A DNA stretch of 64,000 nucleotides, from NCBI RefSeq assembly GCF_021353265.1, contig NZ_JAJTWU010000003.1, forward strand, positions 682,001 through 746,000, read 5' to 3'. Each line of letters starts with the position of its first letter. Within the stretch, counting starts at the first letter, position 1. Shown in pieces: positions 44,601 through 51,698 of this stretch. A program made the position numbers and the translations under genes. The notes under the pieces are model-generated. The model was not told the origin of the DNA and made no database searches. It saw only the letters and a program-made list of their open reading frames with translations. Source of the stretch: Pelomonas cellulosilytica (GTDB lineage: Bacteria; Pseudomonadota; Gammaproteobacteria; Burkholderiales; Burkholderiaceae_C).

Positions 44601-44800
44601 TGCTGACCCGGCTGCGCGAGCTGGACCTGACGCCGCCGCCGGTCGTCGTCGTATCGGCCAACGCGCAACCGGAGCAGATCGCGCTGGCACGCGCCGCCGG
44701 TGCTCGGCACTACTTGACCAAGCCGCTGGACGTGCGCGAGCTGTTGGCCCTGGTCGATGAATTGTTGGCAGCAGCGCCGGGGCAGGTGCGGGCAGAATGA
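41636..44800 (+). CDS. MASE1-CHASE-PAS hybrid histidine kinase
   Basis: 1054 residues, ATG at 41636 overlapping the permease stop. MASE1 integral-membrane sensor (about 10-210, YELAPLYPAAGWGLAVLVVG, VWWIGDLMGVLIATPITLAL), a CHASE-type periplasmic domain (about 225-480, EPLLTLEGLHGLL, SPLIALGLALRVPREQV), a span near 490, PAS (about 545-660), HisKA (FLSRMSHELRTPMNAILGFAQ, phospho-acceptor His), HATPase_c (NLLSNAIKYNRPGG, GTGIGLVISLRLAQMMGG) and a receiver (about 925-1045, LLLLDWELPDGDG). It is a membrane hybrid kinase; an HPt or regulator partner is not adjacent. cheW follows after 31 bases. Confidence 0.93.
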   Translation: MTRPAPPAAGSYLLLSVGIALVYYLLGRLGLLVVLPPYELAPLYPAAGWGLAVLVVGGLRYMPAVALGSFLVQATTLGAFSAHPLSLGLAIGVGAAAQAAAGAWLMRRWCGQPLVLASPREVGGYLAAATLAGLVSPSCATLALRAADAIATPQLGQVWSVWWIGDLMGVLIATPITLALIGRPRSAWAPRRFSVGLPMLLTTLLVALGVAATMDWDRQRNRADFTRVATTAAQDLAAQLREPLLTLEGLHGLLKIKPRPTREEFARATSGLMDEDSPLIALGLALRVPREQVPAFNAAAAADHFPGGYQVRDRRRAGDHRTSADEDVVAIRLIEPLSRNAGALGVNVRSVSGAREALERAVAGGRPAASAGFELSQDKEGAVGVVVYQPVFRDQELDSFAFATLRPDVLMSRLSTTWPEHLGACLVDLDPHATFPRLAGRRGCEAVQRADDAMLPLVKLPLTFGGRHWEVRVYDLPGTPLPPGRSWSFALVGLLSTAMVGALLLLMSGRTQHVEAIVSERTAALEREIASRAVGEQALRQSEQRFRSIFETAPIGIAFTDLSGGFKEVNTYFCNLLGYSPDALMSRRATDVTHPDEREEGIRMARRLMRGELPFYRQVRRYIRADGSTVHARVLVSLLRGDDGRPLRLVGVVEDITDQLRIEELDRAREAAEAANQAKNEFLSRMSHELRTPMNAILGFAQLMQMDPAESLPPAQRNRVQQIVQAGWHLLEMINDTLDLSRIESGSLRLDLAALELAPLLSRALALVQHSASEQGLSIQQRLEPAAQRVLGDPTRVTQVLTNLLSNAIKYNRPGGRIDIEARSPEAGWVEVTVRDTGLGLSEEQRAALFQPFNRLGRESGGLPGTGIGLVISLRLAQMMGGSLRAEAVDGPGACFVLRLPAADAAPRGAAASDLGEPVRPAGNGHQRLLYVEDNPLNAEVMRGILEQRPGLALDVAPTVEEGLKVVRERRPALLLLDWELPDGDGLMLLTRLRELDLTPPPVVVVSANAQPEQIALARAAGARHYLTKPLDVRELLALVDELLAAAPGQVRAE

Positions 44801-44831
44801 CGGGTTGAACCCACCCGAGCGCAGCCTCCCG

Positions 44832-45332
44832 ATGAGCTCCACCGATCTCGTTCCCACCGCCGGCACATCCGCCGTGCAAACCCAGGCCCGCACCGACGGC
44901 CAGCAGTTCTTGACCTTCCGCGTTGGCGGCGAGGAGTACGGCATGGACATTCTGCGTGTGCAGGAAATCCGTTCCTACGAAGCGCCCACCCGCGTGGCCA
45001 ACGCGCCCAGCTTCGTCAAGGGCGTGGTCAACCTGCGTGGCGTCATCGTGCCCATCCTGGACCTGCGCATCCGCCTGGGCCAGCCGAGCGAGTACAACGC
45101 CTTCACCGTCGTCATCGTGCTGAACGTCGCCGGCCGCGTGGTGGGCGTCGTGGTGGACTCCGTGTCCGACGTGCTGGAGCTGTCCGCCGAGGACATCAAG
45201 GCCCGTCCTGAAGTGCCGGCGGCGATGGACTCGCGCTTCATCACCGGCCTCGGCAAGATCGGCGAGCGCATGCTGATCCTGCTGGACATCGAGGCGATGA
45301 TCAAAAGCCCGGATTTCGGGCTGGTCGATTGA
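44832..45332 (+). CDS. cheW: CheW coupling protein (second copy)
   Basis: 166 residues from the ATG at 44832. CheW domain with FLTFRVGGEEYGMDILRVQE, NAPSFVKGVVNLRGVIVPIL, VGVVVDSVSDVLELSAEDI and FITGLGKIGERMLILLDIEA. Same core blocks as the che-operon copy at 6445-6975, differing mainly in the N-terminus and the central loop. It stands alone behind the MASE1 kinase, with no CheA or MCP beside it. It may serve a different receptor set or be a dosage copy. Confidence 0.95.
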   Translation: MSSTDLVPTAGTSAVQTQARTDGQQFLTFRVGGEEYGMDILRVQEIRSYEAPTRVANAPSFVKGVVNLRGVIVPILDLRIRLGQPSEYNAFTVVIVLNVAGRVVGVVVDSVSDVLELSAEDIKARPEVPAAMDSRFITGLGKIGERMLILLDIEAMIKSPDFGLVD

Positions 45333-45400
45333 CATAAGTTAGTGCCTGCCCACTGTTTCACGCGCATCAACACTGCATTCCACAGCAGCCATCGTCTCGC

Positions 45401-45430
45401 TTAGCACTCGACGGATCAGAGTGCTAATAT
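45401..45430 (+). promoter_or_regulatory. CIRCE operator (HrcA site) over the rpoH promoter
   Basis: TTAGCACTC (45401-45409), nine bases, GAGTGCTAA (45419-45427): an exact match to the CIRCE consensus. A -10-like TAATAT starts inside the right arm (45425-45430), with TTAGCA as a weak -35 18 bases before. HrcA bound here would block the promoter at normal temperature. Confidence 0.92.
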
Positions 45431-45437
45431 CTTTCTC

Positions 45438-45458
45438 ACCGCCACATCTCGTGGCGGT
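45438..45458 (+). promoter_or_regulatory. Hairpin in the rpoH leader
   Basis: ACCGCCAC-ATCTC-GTGGCGGT, a perfect 8-base stem with no T-tract, followed by the TAAGGA ribosome site (about 45463) and the ATG at 45477. It is positioned to shield mRNA or to influence ribosome access; a thermosensor role is only a possibility. Confidence 0.5.
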
Positions 45459-45476
45459 CTAGTAAGGATCAAGACG

Positions 45477-46400
45477 ATGTCTGTGTCTGCCTCTTCTGCC
45501 ATCGCGGTTGCCAACCCCTGGGCCCTGGTGCCCTCGCTCGGCAACCTGGACGCCTACATCTCCGCCGTCAACCGCCTGCCGCTGCTGACGGCCGAGGAGG
45601 AAGCCTCTGCTGCGCGCAACCTGCGCGACAAGGGCGACCTGGAAGCCGCCGGCCGGCTGGTGCTGTCGCACCTGCGCCTGGTGGTGTCGATCTCCCGCCA
45701 GTACATGGGCTACGGCCTGCAGCAGGGCGACCTGATCCAGGAAGGCAACGTCGGCCTGATGAAGGCCGTCAAGCGCTTCGATCCGGACCAGGGTGTGCGG
45801 CTGGTCAGCTACGCGATGCACTGGATCAAGGCCGAGATCCACGAGTACATCCTGAAGAACTGGCGCATGGTCAAGGTCGCGACGACCAAGGCCCAGCGCA
45901 AGCTGTTCTTCAACCTGCGCTCGATGAAGCACGCCATGAAGGCTGACCAGACCGATGGCGCGACGCACCGCAACACACTGACCGAGGCCGAGGTGGCCCA
46001 AGTCGCGCGCGAGCTGAACGTCAAGCGCGAGGAAGTGCTGGAGATGGAGACGCGCTTGTCCGGCGGCGACGTGGCCCTGGAGCCGCAGACCGACGACGAC
46101 GGCGAGAGTTTCGCCCCCATCGCCTACCTCGCTGACGAGAACAGTGAGCCGACCCGCGTCATCGAGGCCCGCTCGCGCGACGAACTGGCCGGCGACGGCA
46201 TCCAGCGCGCGCTCGACGTGCTGGACCCGCGCAGCCGCCGCATCGTCGAGGAACGCTGGCTGAAGGTGAACGACGACGCCTCCGGCGGCATGACGCTGCA
46301 CGAGCTGGCCGCCGAGTACGGCGTGTCGGCCGAGCGCATCCGCCAGATCGAGGTGGCGGCGATGAAGAAGATGAAGAAGGCGCTGACCGAAGCGGCCTGA
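45477..46400 (+). CDS. rpoH: Heat-shock sigma factor RpoH (sigma-32)
   Basis: 307 residues. Region 1.2/2 with the RpoH-typical LPLLTAEEEASAARNLRDKG, SHLRLVVSISRQYMGYGLQQ, GDLIQEGNVGLMKAVKRFDP and VRLVSYAMHWIKAEIHEYIL. The RpoH box is QRKLFFNLRSMKHAMK. Region 4.2 reads LHELAAEYGVSAERIRQIEV. It directs RNA polymerase to heat-shock promoters and is normally controlled by DnaK/FtsH. Here a perfect CIRCE site overlaps the promoter, putting it also under candidate HrcA control. Terminator follows at 46423. Confidence 0.97.
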   Translation: MSVSASSAIAVANPWALVPSLGNLDAYISAVNRLPLLTAEEEASAARNLRDKGDLEAAGRLVLSHLRLVVSISRQYMGYGLQQGDLIQEGNVGLMKAVKRFDPDQGVRLVSYAMHWIKAEIHEYILKNWRMVKVATTKAQRKLFFNLRSMKHAMKADQTDGATHRNTLTEAEVAQVARELNVKREEVLEMETRLSGGDVALEPQTDDDGESFAPIAYLADENSEPTRVIEARSRDELAGDGIQRALDVLDPRSRRIVEERWLKVNDDASGGMTLHELAAEYGVSAERIRQIEVAAMKKMKKALTEAA

Positions 46401-46422
46401 ACGTTCACTCTCGCCGTTCGAC

Positions 46423-46450
46423 AAGGCCCCATCTGGGGCCTTTGTTGTTT
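46423..46450 (+). terminator. Intrinsic terminator of rpoH
   Basis: AAGGCCCC-ATCT-GGGGCCTT stem (46423-46442) leading into TGTTGTTT, 22 bases after the rpoH stop. Confidence 0.88.
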
Positions 46451-46534
46451 CTGGTGCTATGTGCCGCGGACGCCGCGCAGTTCCGGGATCAGGGCGAGCG
46501 TCTGGCGACGCCACCTTGACGCAGTCCAGAGGGG

Positions 46535-46594
46535 GAGCACTTCAACAACGTGCATCCGCACTCCAGCCTGCGGATGCAGCCGCGTGAAACCTTG
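46535..46594 (+). pseudogene. IS3-family OrfB C-terminal scrap
   Basis: One frame reads EHFNNVHPHSSLRMQPRE, the end of IS3-group integrase cores (family HFNxVHPHSSLxMxSPRE). Only about 20 codons remain, without start or DDE residues. The rest of the 46451-46791 gap is featureless. Confidence 0.55.
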
Positions 46595-46791
46595 CCCATC
46601 GCTAGCAGCGCAGCCAGCAGCGCACACTCGCCGTGTCGCCGTTTCGGCGACCCAAGGTCACGATGGGCGTCCATCCGAGACGCCAAAGTTCCTCCATTGA
46701 CTGGCGTAACATTGCGCCCTGCACGGAGCTAATTACCCCGCAGTCAGGCGTCATCGTCGGCGATCGACGAAGCTCAAATCTGACTGCGCTC

Positions 46792-47340
46792 ATGACGTAC
46801 CAACCGGCCTTCCCCGCTGCCATCCAACCGGCAGCACTGGCATTGCTGGAAGCAATGACCACCTCGCAGCTTGCCCGTGTGCATCAGGGATTCCAGGTCA
46901 ACTTGCAGGGCGAGCTGCTCTCCGCTCCCGCACGTCTCTACTGCTCGCCAGGCGACCTGCGAGCATTGATCGACCATGCCACTGGCGACCACCGCACTCT
47001 CGCGCTGTGCCTTGGCACGCGGCACTGGAATGGATACGTACGAGAGGAGTGCTTGCGTCGCTTCATCGCGACGGATCGCCCTTGGACCGCCCCGTTCTTG
47101 GTCCAGCTCCTTGGCGAATATGTCATCGAGATCGTCGAGCTGATTGCTTCAACCACCCCGCAGGCGACGGTCCAAAACCTGGCTGACTTCGCACGGGAGA
47201 ACCCAAAGTTCATGGCGCTCACCAGGCAAAGGGCAACAAGCTATTGGGATTGCTACTTCCGGCGTCACTTCCCGTCGCTACAAACCTACCCCGCCATCAG
47301 AACCCTGAACGCGATGGACGCGTTGGCTCAAGCCGCATAG
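46792..47340 (+). CDS. Hypothetical protein
   Basis: 182 residues from the ATG at 46792 (an ATG at 46633 would add a basic, low-quality extension). Mostly helical: PAALALLEAMTTSQLARVHQ, then CSPGDLRALIDHATGDHRTL, ALCLGTRHWNGYVREECLRR and FLVQLLGEYVIEIVELIAST. No signal peptide or membrane span. The helix pairs resemble HEAT-type packing but I recognise no family. It lies alone between the rpoH terminator and the convergent sco gene, next to an IS3 scrap. Confidence 0.6.
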   Translation: MTYQPAFPAAIQPAALALLEAMTTSQLARVHQGFQVNLQGELLSAPARLYCSPGDLRALIDHATGDHRTLALCLGTRHWNGYVREECLRRFIATDRPWTAPFLVQLLGEYVIEIVELIASTTPQATVQNLADFARENPKFMALTRQRATSYWDCYFRRHFPSLQTYPAIRTLNAMDALAQAA

Positions 47341-47421
47341 GGTAGTCAACCCAAGGTCACGACCAACGTGCTCTACCCTGCCATCGCCGCCGCAGAGGCT
47401 AGGTGAGCGTCGCCCCGGACA

Positions 47422-48030
47422 TCAATTGCTCGACTTGTTCTCTGCCAGCAGCAACTTGATGTCGTGCGCCAGGGGCTCGGCCCCCGCGCCGTAGCGGGAA
47501 TAGACGCGCACACGACCTTCGGTGTCGAAGATGAAGCTCGCGGCCGTGTGGTCCATCGTGTAGCTCTCGGGTGTCTTGCCCGGCACCTTGGCGAAGAAGA
47601 CCTTGAACTCCTTCGCCGCGGCCTGGGTCTGCTCGTCGCTGCCGCGCAGGCCGATGAAGCTGGGGTCGAAGCTGGCGAGATAGGACTTCAGCAGCTGGGC
47701 CGTGTCCCGCGCCGGGTCGATGGTGACGAAGATGCCCTGCACCTTGTCGCCGTCGGCGCCGAGCGAGCGCTTGACCTCGGCCACCTCGGCCATCGTCGTC
47801 GGGCAGACGTCGGGGCACTGCGTGTAGCCGAAGAAAACCACGAGCACTTTGCCCTTGAAGTCCGCCAGGGAGCGGCTGCGGCCGTCCTGGTCGCTCAAGT
47901 TGAGCTGGCGGGCGTATTCAGCACCAGTGAGGTCCACGCCCTTGAAGGCGGGCCGGCCGGTCTCCGCCTTCTGGCAGCCGGCCAGGGCCAATGCGGCGAG
48001 GGCCGCCACAGCAAAACGACGAGTGGTCAT
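47422..48030 (-). CDS. SCO1/SenC copper chaperone
   Basis: 202 residues, ATG at 48030 overlapping the ctaB stop by 4 bases. Lipobox LALAGC near residue 19. Thioredoxin-like SCO domain with the copper-binding CxxxC in [15 protein letters not shown], the conserved IDPARDT, and the third ligand His in [14 protein letters not shown]. It delivers Cu to the CuA centre of oxidase subunit II. Last gene of the minus-strand cytochrome oxidase cluster. Confidence 0.95.
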   Translation of the reverse strand: MTTRRFAVAALAALALAGCQKAETGRPAFKGVDLTGAEYARQLNLSDQDGRSRSLADFKGKVLVVFFGYTQCPDVCPTTMAEVAEVKRSLGADGDKVQGIFVTIDPARDTAQLLKSYLASFDPSFIGLRGSDEQTQAAAKEFKVFFAKVPGKTPESYTMDHTAASFIFDTEGRVRVYSRYGAGAEPLAHDIKLLLAENKSSN

Positions 48031-48932
48031 GGGAGGTAGTGGTCGATCAACAAGGCGGCGAACAGCAGCGACAGGTGCCAGATGGAGAACCAGAACGTTC
48101 GCCGCGCCAGCATCTCCGAATACGAGCGCCACAGCCGGAAGGCATAGCCGCAGAAGCCCAGCCCCAGCATGACGGCGCTGACGAGGTAGAACCAGCCGCT
48201 CATGCCGGTCAGGAAGGGCAGCAGCGTCGCGGCGAACAGCACCCAGGTGTAGAGCAGGATCTGCAGCCGCGTGTAGTCGTTGCCATGGGTGACGGGCAAC
48301 ATGGGCAGCCCCGCACGGGCGTAGTCCTCGGCGCGGTAGAGGGCCAGCGCCCAGAAGTGCGGCGGCGTCCACAGAAAGATGATGAGGCACAGCAGCCAGG
48401 CTTCGAACCCGACCTCGCCGCGCAACGCCGCCCAGCCCAGCACCGGCGGCATCGCGCCCGAGGCGCCGCCGATGACGATGTTCTGCGGCGTCATCGGCTT
48501 CAGGATGACGGTGTAGATGACGGCATAGCCGACGAACGTGGCAAAGGTCAGCCACATCGTCAGCGCGTTCACGTAAACCGCCAGCAGCGCCATGCCGGCC
48601 GCGCACAGCAGCGCCGAGAACGCCAGCGTCTGCGGGCGGCTCAGCTCGCCCTTGGCGGTGGCGCGCCAGGCGGTGCGCTTCATGCGGGCGTCGATGCCGT
48701 CCTCGATGAGGCAGTTGAAGGCCGCGGCCGCACCGGCCACGAGCCAGATGCCGCCGATGGCGGCGAGCATCGTGACGGCCTGGTCCAGCGACGGCAGGCC
48801 CGGCACGGCCAGCGCCATGCCGATCGCGGCGCAGAAGACGATGAGCTGGACGACGCGCGGCTTGGTCAGCTGGTAGAACTGCTGCCAGCGCGGGCTGGGC
48901 GCGATGGCGCTGACGGTTGATGTGGAAGCCAT
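48027..48932 (-). CDS. ctaB: Protoheme IX farnesyltransferase (haem O synthase)
   Basis: 301 residues, UbiA-type prenyltransferase with about nine spans. Substrate motifs: [15 protein letters not shown] (the first Asp-rich loop, N-x3-D-x3-D), and the second region [20 protein letters not shown] with [15 protein letters not shown]. It converts haem B to haem O for the aa3 oxidase; the ctaA product next door makes haem A. Overlaps sco by 4 bases and starts 7 bases after the ctaA stop. Confidence 0.96.
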   Translation of the reverse strand: MASTSTVSAIAPSPRWQQFYQLTKPRVVQLIVFCAAIGMALAVPGLPSLDQAVTMLAAIGGIWLVAGAAAAFNCLIEDGIDARMKRTAWRATAKGELSRPQTLAFSALLCAAGMALLAVYVNALTMWLTFATFVGYAVIYTVILKPMTPQNIVIGGASGAMPPVLGWAALRGEVGFEAWLLCLIIFLWTPPHFWALALYRAEDYARAGLPMLPVTHGNDYTRLQILLYTWVLFAATLLPFLTGMSGWFYLVSAVMLGLGFCGYAFRLWRSYSEMLARRTFWFSIWHLSLLFAALLIDHYLP

Positions 48933-48938
48933 GGTCGA

Positions 48939-50033
48939 TCAGGAAGCGCGCCCGCCGTGGACTCTGGCGAGCAAGGTGGTGAGCAGGGCCAGCAGCACGG
49001 CGGCGCCCGCAGTGTGGGCCAGGGCGGCGACGATGGGCCAGTCCAGCACGACGTTGGACAGCCCGGAGGCGAACTGCCAGCCGGCGGCGGCCAGCAGCAG
49101 GCGCGACCAGGCCGCCGCGCGCCCGCGCAGTGCCCAAGCCAGCGCGAGGATGGCGGTGAAGACGACGGCCGCGCCAATGCGGTGGGCCATGTGGATGGCA
49201 GCCAGCGCCTCGAAGCCGAGCAGCTGCCCGTCGGCGCGCCGGCCCAGGTCGCGCCAGAGCTGGAAGCCCTGGCCGAAGTCGAGATGCGGCGGCCACCACT
49301 GGCCGCCGTGGCAGGTGGGGAACTCGTCGCAGGCCAGCACCGCGTAGTTCGTGCTGACCCAGCCCCCGAGCGCCACCTGCACCAGCGTCAGGACGAGAAC
49401 GCCCGCCACGGCGCGGCGCAGCACCGCCGGCACGGCCAGCGGCTGCGGCTCGTAGGCCTCGCGCTGCCAGGCCAGCAGCATCAGCAAGCCCAGGCCGAAC
49501 AGCAGATGCAGCGTGACGATGGCCGGGAAGAGCTTCATCGTGACAGTCAGCGCGCCGAAGGCGCCCTGCACGCAGACCCACACCAGCGTCAGCGTAGGCC
49601 ACCATGGCGACGGCGCCGCTTCGCCAACGCGGCGCTGGAGCCGCCAGCTCAAGCCGGCCATGACCAGGATCAGCAGCCCCACCGCGCTGGCGAGATAGCG
49701 GTGCAGCATCTCGATCCACGCTTTGCCGTGCGTCACCGGGCCGGTGGGCATGGCGGCCTGCGCGGCGTCGATGTGCTCGCGCGCGCCGACGGGGCTCGCG
49801 GCGCTGTAGCAGCCGGGCCAGTCCGGGCAGCCCAGGCCGGAATCCGTCAGGCGCGTGAACGCGCCGAAGACGATGAGGTCGAACGTCAAAAACAGCGCCA
49901 ACAGCGTCAGGGCGCGCAGGCGCCCCGCAGGCGTCGCAGCGCGGGAGCGCTGGCGCCACCACAGCAGCGGCCCGAGCGCCACCGCGCCGCCGATGGCGGC
50001 GACCTGACCGAGGGGCAACAGCAGCTCGTTCAC
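48939..50033 (-). CDS. ctaA: Haem A synthase (COX15/CtaA)
   Basis: 364 residues, eight hydrophobic segments. Conserved loop GAFTRLTDSGLGCPDWPGCY in the first half, the histidines of HGKAWIEMLHRYLAS and of TLHLLFG, a second-half loop YAVLACDEFPTCHGGQWWPP with a Cys, and IHMAHRIGAAVVF near the end. Oxidises the C8 methyl of haem O to a formyl group. Sits between ctaB and the surf1-side genes on the same strand, 8 bases from the next gene. Confidence 0.95.
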   Translation of the reverse strand: MNELLLPLGQVAAIGGAVALGPLLWWRQRSRAATPAGRLRALTLLALFLTFDLIVFGAFTRLTDSGLGCPDWPGCYSAASPVGAREHIDAAQAAMPTGPVTHGKAWIEMLHRYLASAVGLLILVMAGLSWRLQRRVGEAAPSPWWPTLTLVWVCVQGAFGALTVTMKLFPAIVTLHLLFGLGLLMLLAWQREAYEPQPLAVPAVLRRAVAGVLVLTLVQVALGGWVSTNYAVLACDEFPTCHGGQWWPPHLDFGQGFQLWRDLGRRADGQLLGFEALAAIHMAHRIGAAVVFTAILALAWALRGRAAAWSRLLLAAAGWQFASGLSNVVLDWPIVAALAHTAGAAVLLALLTTLLARVHGGRAS

Positions 50034-50041
50034 CGTTGCAC

Positions 50042-50740
50042 TCAGCGACCCGAGGTGTCCCAGCTGGCGCTGGCCTTGAGCAGCTTCTCCAGGTCGGCCT
50101 TGAGCTTGCGCGGTTCAGGCTCGGCCGGTGCGCGCTCCATCCAGCGGCCCATCGGGTCGACGATGTAGAAATGATCGGACATGCTGCGGCCCGGCGCGGG
50201 CTTCAGCCAGGCCGCCAGGCGCTCGCGCGGCGCGCGCAGCACCGTGACCTCGGCACCGCGCTGGCCGACGGCTGCGAGCAGCGCCGGCGCGGGCGTGCCG
50301 TCGTCAGGGATCAGCCAGAGCTTGTCGACGCGGTCGCGCTCCTTGCCCAGCATCTCCCGGATCTGGCGCTGCACGTAGAGCTGGCGCTCGCAGGCTTCAC
50401 CGCACGCGGACGGCTGCACGACGGCCAGCAGCCACTGGCCGTGCAGCGACGGCGCGGCGACGGCGCGGCCCTGGAGGTCGGTCAGCGGCAGGTCGGCCGG
50501 CATGTCGACGGTCGGCGCGACCAGCTCGCCATAAGCCGCCCCTTTGGGCTTGATCACATAGAACGTGAAGTACGAAGCCACCACCGGCGCGGCGCAGACG
50601 GCCAGGACCACAAACATCTTCCAGCGCCCGGCCCGCTGCTGCGTGGCCACGCGGGGGTCGGGCAGGCTGTGCACCGCGAAGCTCAACGGCTCAGGGCTGC
50701 TGGCGGCGGAGCCGGGGGCGGAGGTGTTGGAACCAGACAT
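50042..50740 (-). CDS. Cytochrome oxidase cluster membrane protein with a thioredoxin-like domain
   Basis: 232 residues. Cytosolic Pro/Ser-rich N-terminus, one span (about 43-63, MFVVLAVCAAPVVASYFTFY) and a periplasmic domain with SCO-like features: LTDLQGRAVAAPSLHGQWLL, then VVQPSACGEACERQLYVQRQ, which holds a C-x3-C pair at the place of the SCO copper site, and SDHFYIVDPMGRWMER with a conserved His. Such genes occur regularly between surf1 and ctaA in Burkholderiales. A role in CuA assembly or thiol reduction is inferred from motif and place. Overlaps the end of surf1 by 50 bases. Confidence 0.85.
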   Translation of the reverse strand: MSGSNTSAPGSAASSPEPLSFAVHSLPDPRVATQQRAGRWKMFVVLAVCAAPVVASYFTFYVIKPKGAAYGELVAPTVDMPADLPLTDLQGRAVAAPSLHGQWLLAVVQPSACGEACERQLYVQRQIREMLGKERDRVDKLWLIPDDGTPAPALLAAVGQRGAEVTVLRAPRERLAAWLKPAPGRSMSDHFYIVDPMGRWMERAPAEPEPRKLKADLEKLLKASASWDTSGR

Positions 50741-51392
50741 AGAGGGACAGGATCAGCGCGCAGAGCGCGAACCATTGGAAGGCGTAGCCGTAATGCGTCT
50801 GCAGGCCGAGGTCCGGTGCCGGCCAGTGACGCAGCAGACCATCGTCAGGGCCGGCGGTCTGGATGACGGCCAGCGGCAGCAGCCGCAGCCCGGTCTCGGC
50901 GCCGAAGGACACGGTGTCCAGATTCTGCCGGATCGTTCCGCCCGCCCCTTCGCCCAGTTGATAAACCCGGGAGGTCGAAGCGGCCAGGCGGCCGAGCACT
51001 TCCACCTCGCCGGACGACGTGTTCAGCGGCGGCAGCTGCGTGCGCTCGGCCACGTTGCGCGGCGCCCAGCCGCGCTGCACGAGGATGGCATCGTCGCGGC
51101 CGGAGAGCCGCAGCGGCGTGACGACGTAGAAGCCGGCGCGGCCGTCCATCGGGCGGTTGTCGAGCCACACGGTGTGCCGGGCATCCCAAGTGCCACGCAG
51201 CACGACACGCCGGTGCAACGCGTAGCCGCCAAGCTGGGCGTTGGTCAGCGCCGGCTTGGCCGCCTCCGCCTCGATGTCGGCCTGCAGCGCGAGCTTCTGC
51301 CGGGCGCGGTCCAGCTGCCAGACGCCGAGCCGGGCCGTCAAGGCGGCCGCGAGCAGTGCGGCCAGCAGCATCAGCAAGTGCCGCGCGGTCAT
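50691..51392 (-). CDS. SURF1-family oxidase assembly protein
   Basis: 233 residues from the ATG at 51392. Two membrane helices, at the N-terminus (LLMLLAALLAAALTARLGVW) and the C-terminus (YGYAFQWFALCALILSLYVW). Family motifs: LGVWQLDRARQKLALQADIE, GTWDARHTVWLDNRPMDGRA, FYVVTPLRL, ILVQRGWAPRN and HYGYAFQWFALC. It helps insert haem A into subunit I. Divergent from the tiny DUF2909 gene, and overlapping the next gene by 50 bases. Confidence 0.93.
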   Translation of the reverse strand: MTARHLLMLLAALLAAALTARLGVWQLDRARQKLALQADIEAEAAKPALTNAQLGGYALHRRVVLRGTWDARHTVWLDNRPMDGRAGFYVVTPLRLSGRDDAILVQRGWAPRNVAERTQLPPLNTSSGEVEVLGRLAASTSRVYQLGEGAGGTIRQNLDTVSFGAETGLRLLPLAVIQTAGPDDGLLRHWPAPDLGLQTHYGYAFQWFALCALILSLYVWFQHLRPRLRRQQP

Positions 51393-51422
51393 GCCGACAC
51401 CCCGGGTCGATAATCCGGCGTC

Positions 51423-51644
51423 ATGAACGTCGTCATCGTGCTCGCCTTCATCGGCATCCTCGGTGCCCTCGCGGCGGCCGGCTTCTTCATGCTGCGCAAG
51501 GGTGGCAGCAAGGGCAAGGGTGACATGGCCCGGGCACTCGCGTTGCGGGTCGCGCTGTCGGTGGCGCTGTTCCTGTTCATCCTGCTGAGCTGGCAGATGG
51601 GCTGGATCCACCCGACGGGGCTGCCGCTGAAGCCGGCGACTTGA
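51423..51644 (+). CDS. Twin-transmembrane protein (DUF2909)
   Basis: 73 residues with two spans (about 3-23 and 41-59) joined by a basic loop (LRKGGSKGKGDMARALA), so a hairpin with cytosolic loop. Matches the DUF2909 twin-TM proteins found next to surf1/cox genes in Burkholderiales. It is on the opposite strand to the oxidase cluster and runs into the shared bidirectional terminator at 51646-51684. Function unknown. Confidence 0.85.
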   Translation: MNVVIVLAFIGILGALAAAGFFMLRKGGSKGKGDMARALALRVALSVALFLFILLSWQMGWIHPTGLPLKPAT

Positions 51645-51645
51645 G

Positions 51646-51684
51646 CCAACAAAAAAGCGCCGCGACCGCGGCGCTTTTTGTTGG
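51646..51684. terminator. Bidirectional terminator between DUF2909 and coxC genes
   Basis: CCAACAAAAAAGCGCCGCG and CGCGGCGCTTTTTGTTGG form a long stem with A-run on one side and T-run on the other, serving both convergent genes. Confidence 0.93.
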
Positions 51685-51698
51685 CGGCGTCGCCCGCG

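Noticed and set aside
47422-49962. 846-codon minus-strand frame across sco, ctaB and ctaA
   Set aside because: Only its last 202 codons (sco) are real; the rest is an out-of-frame read of ctaB and ctaA.
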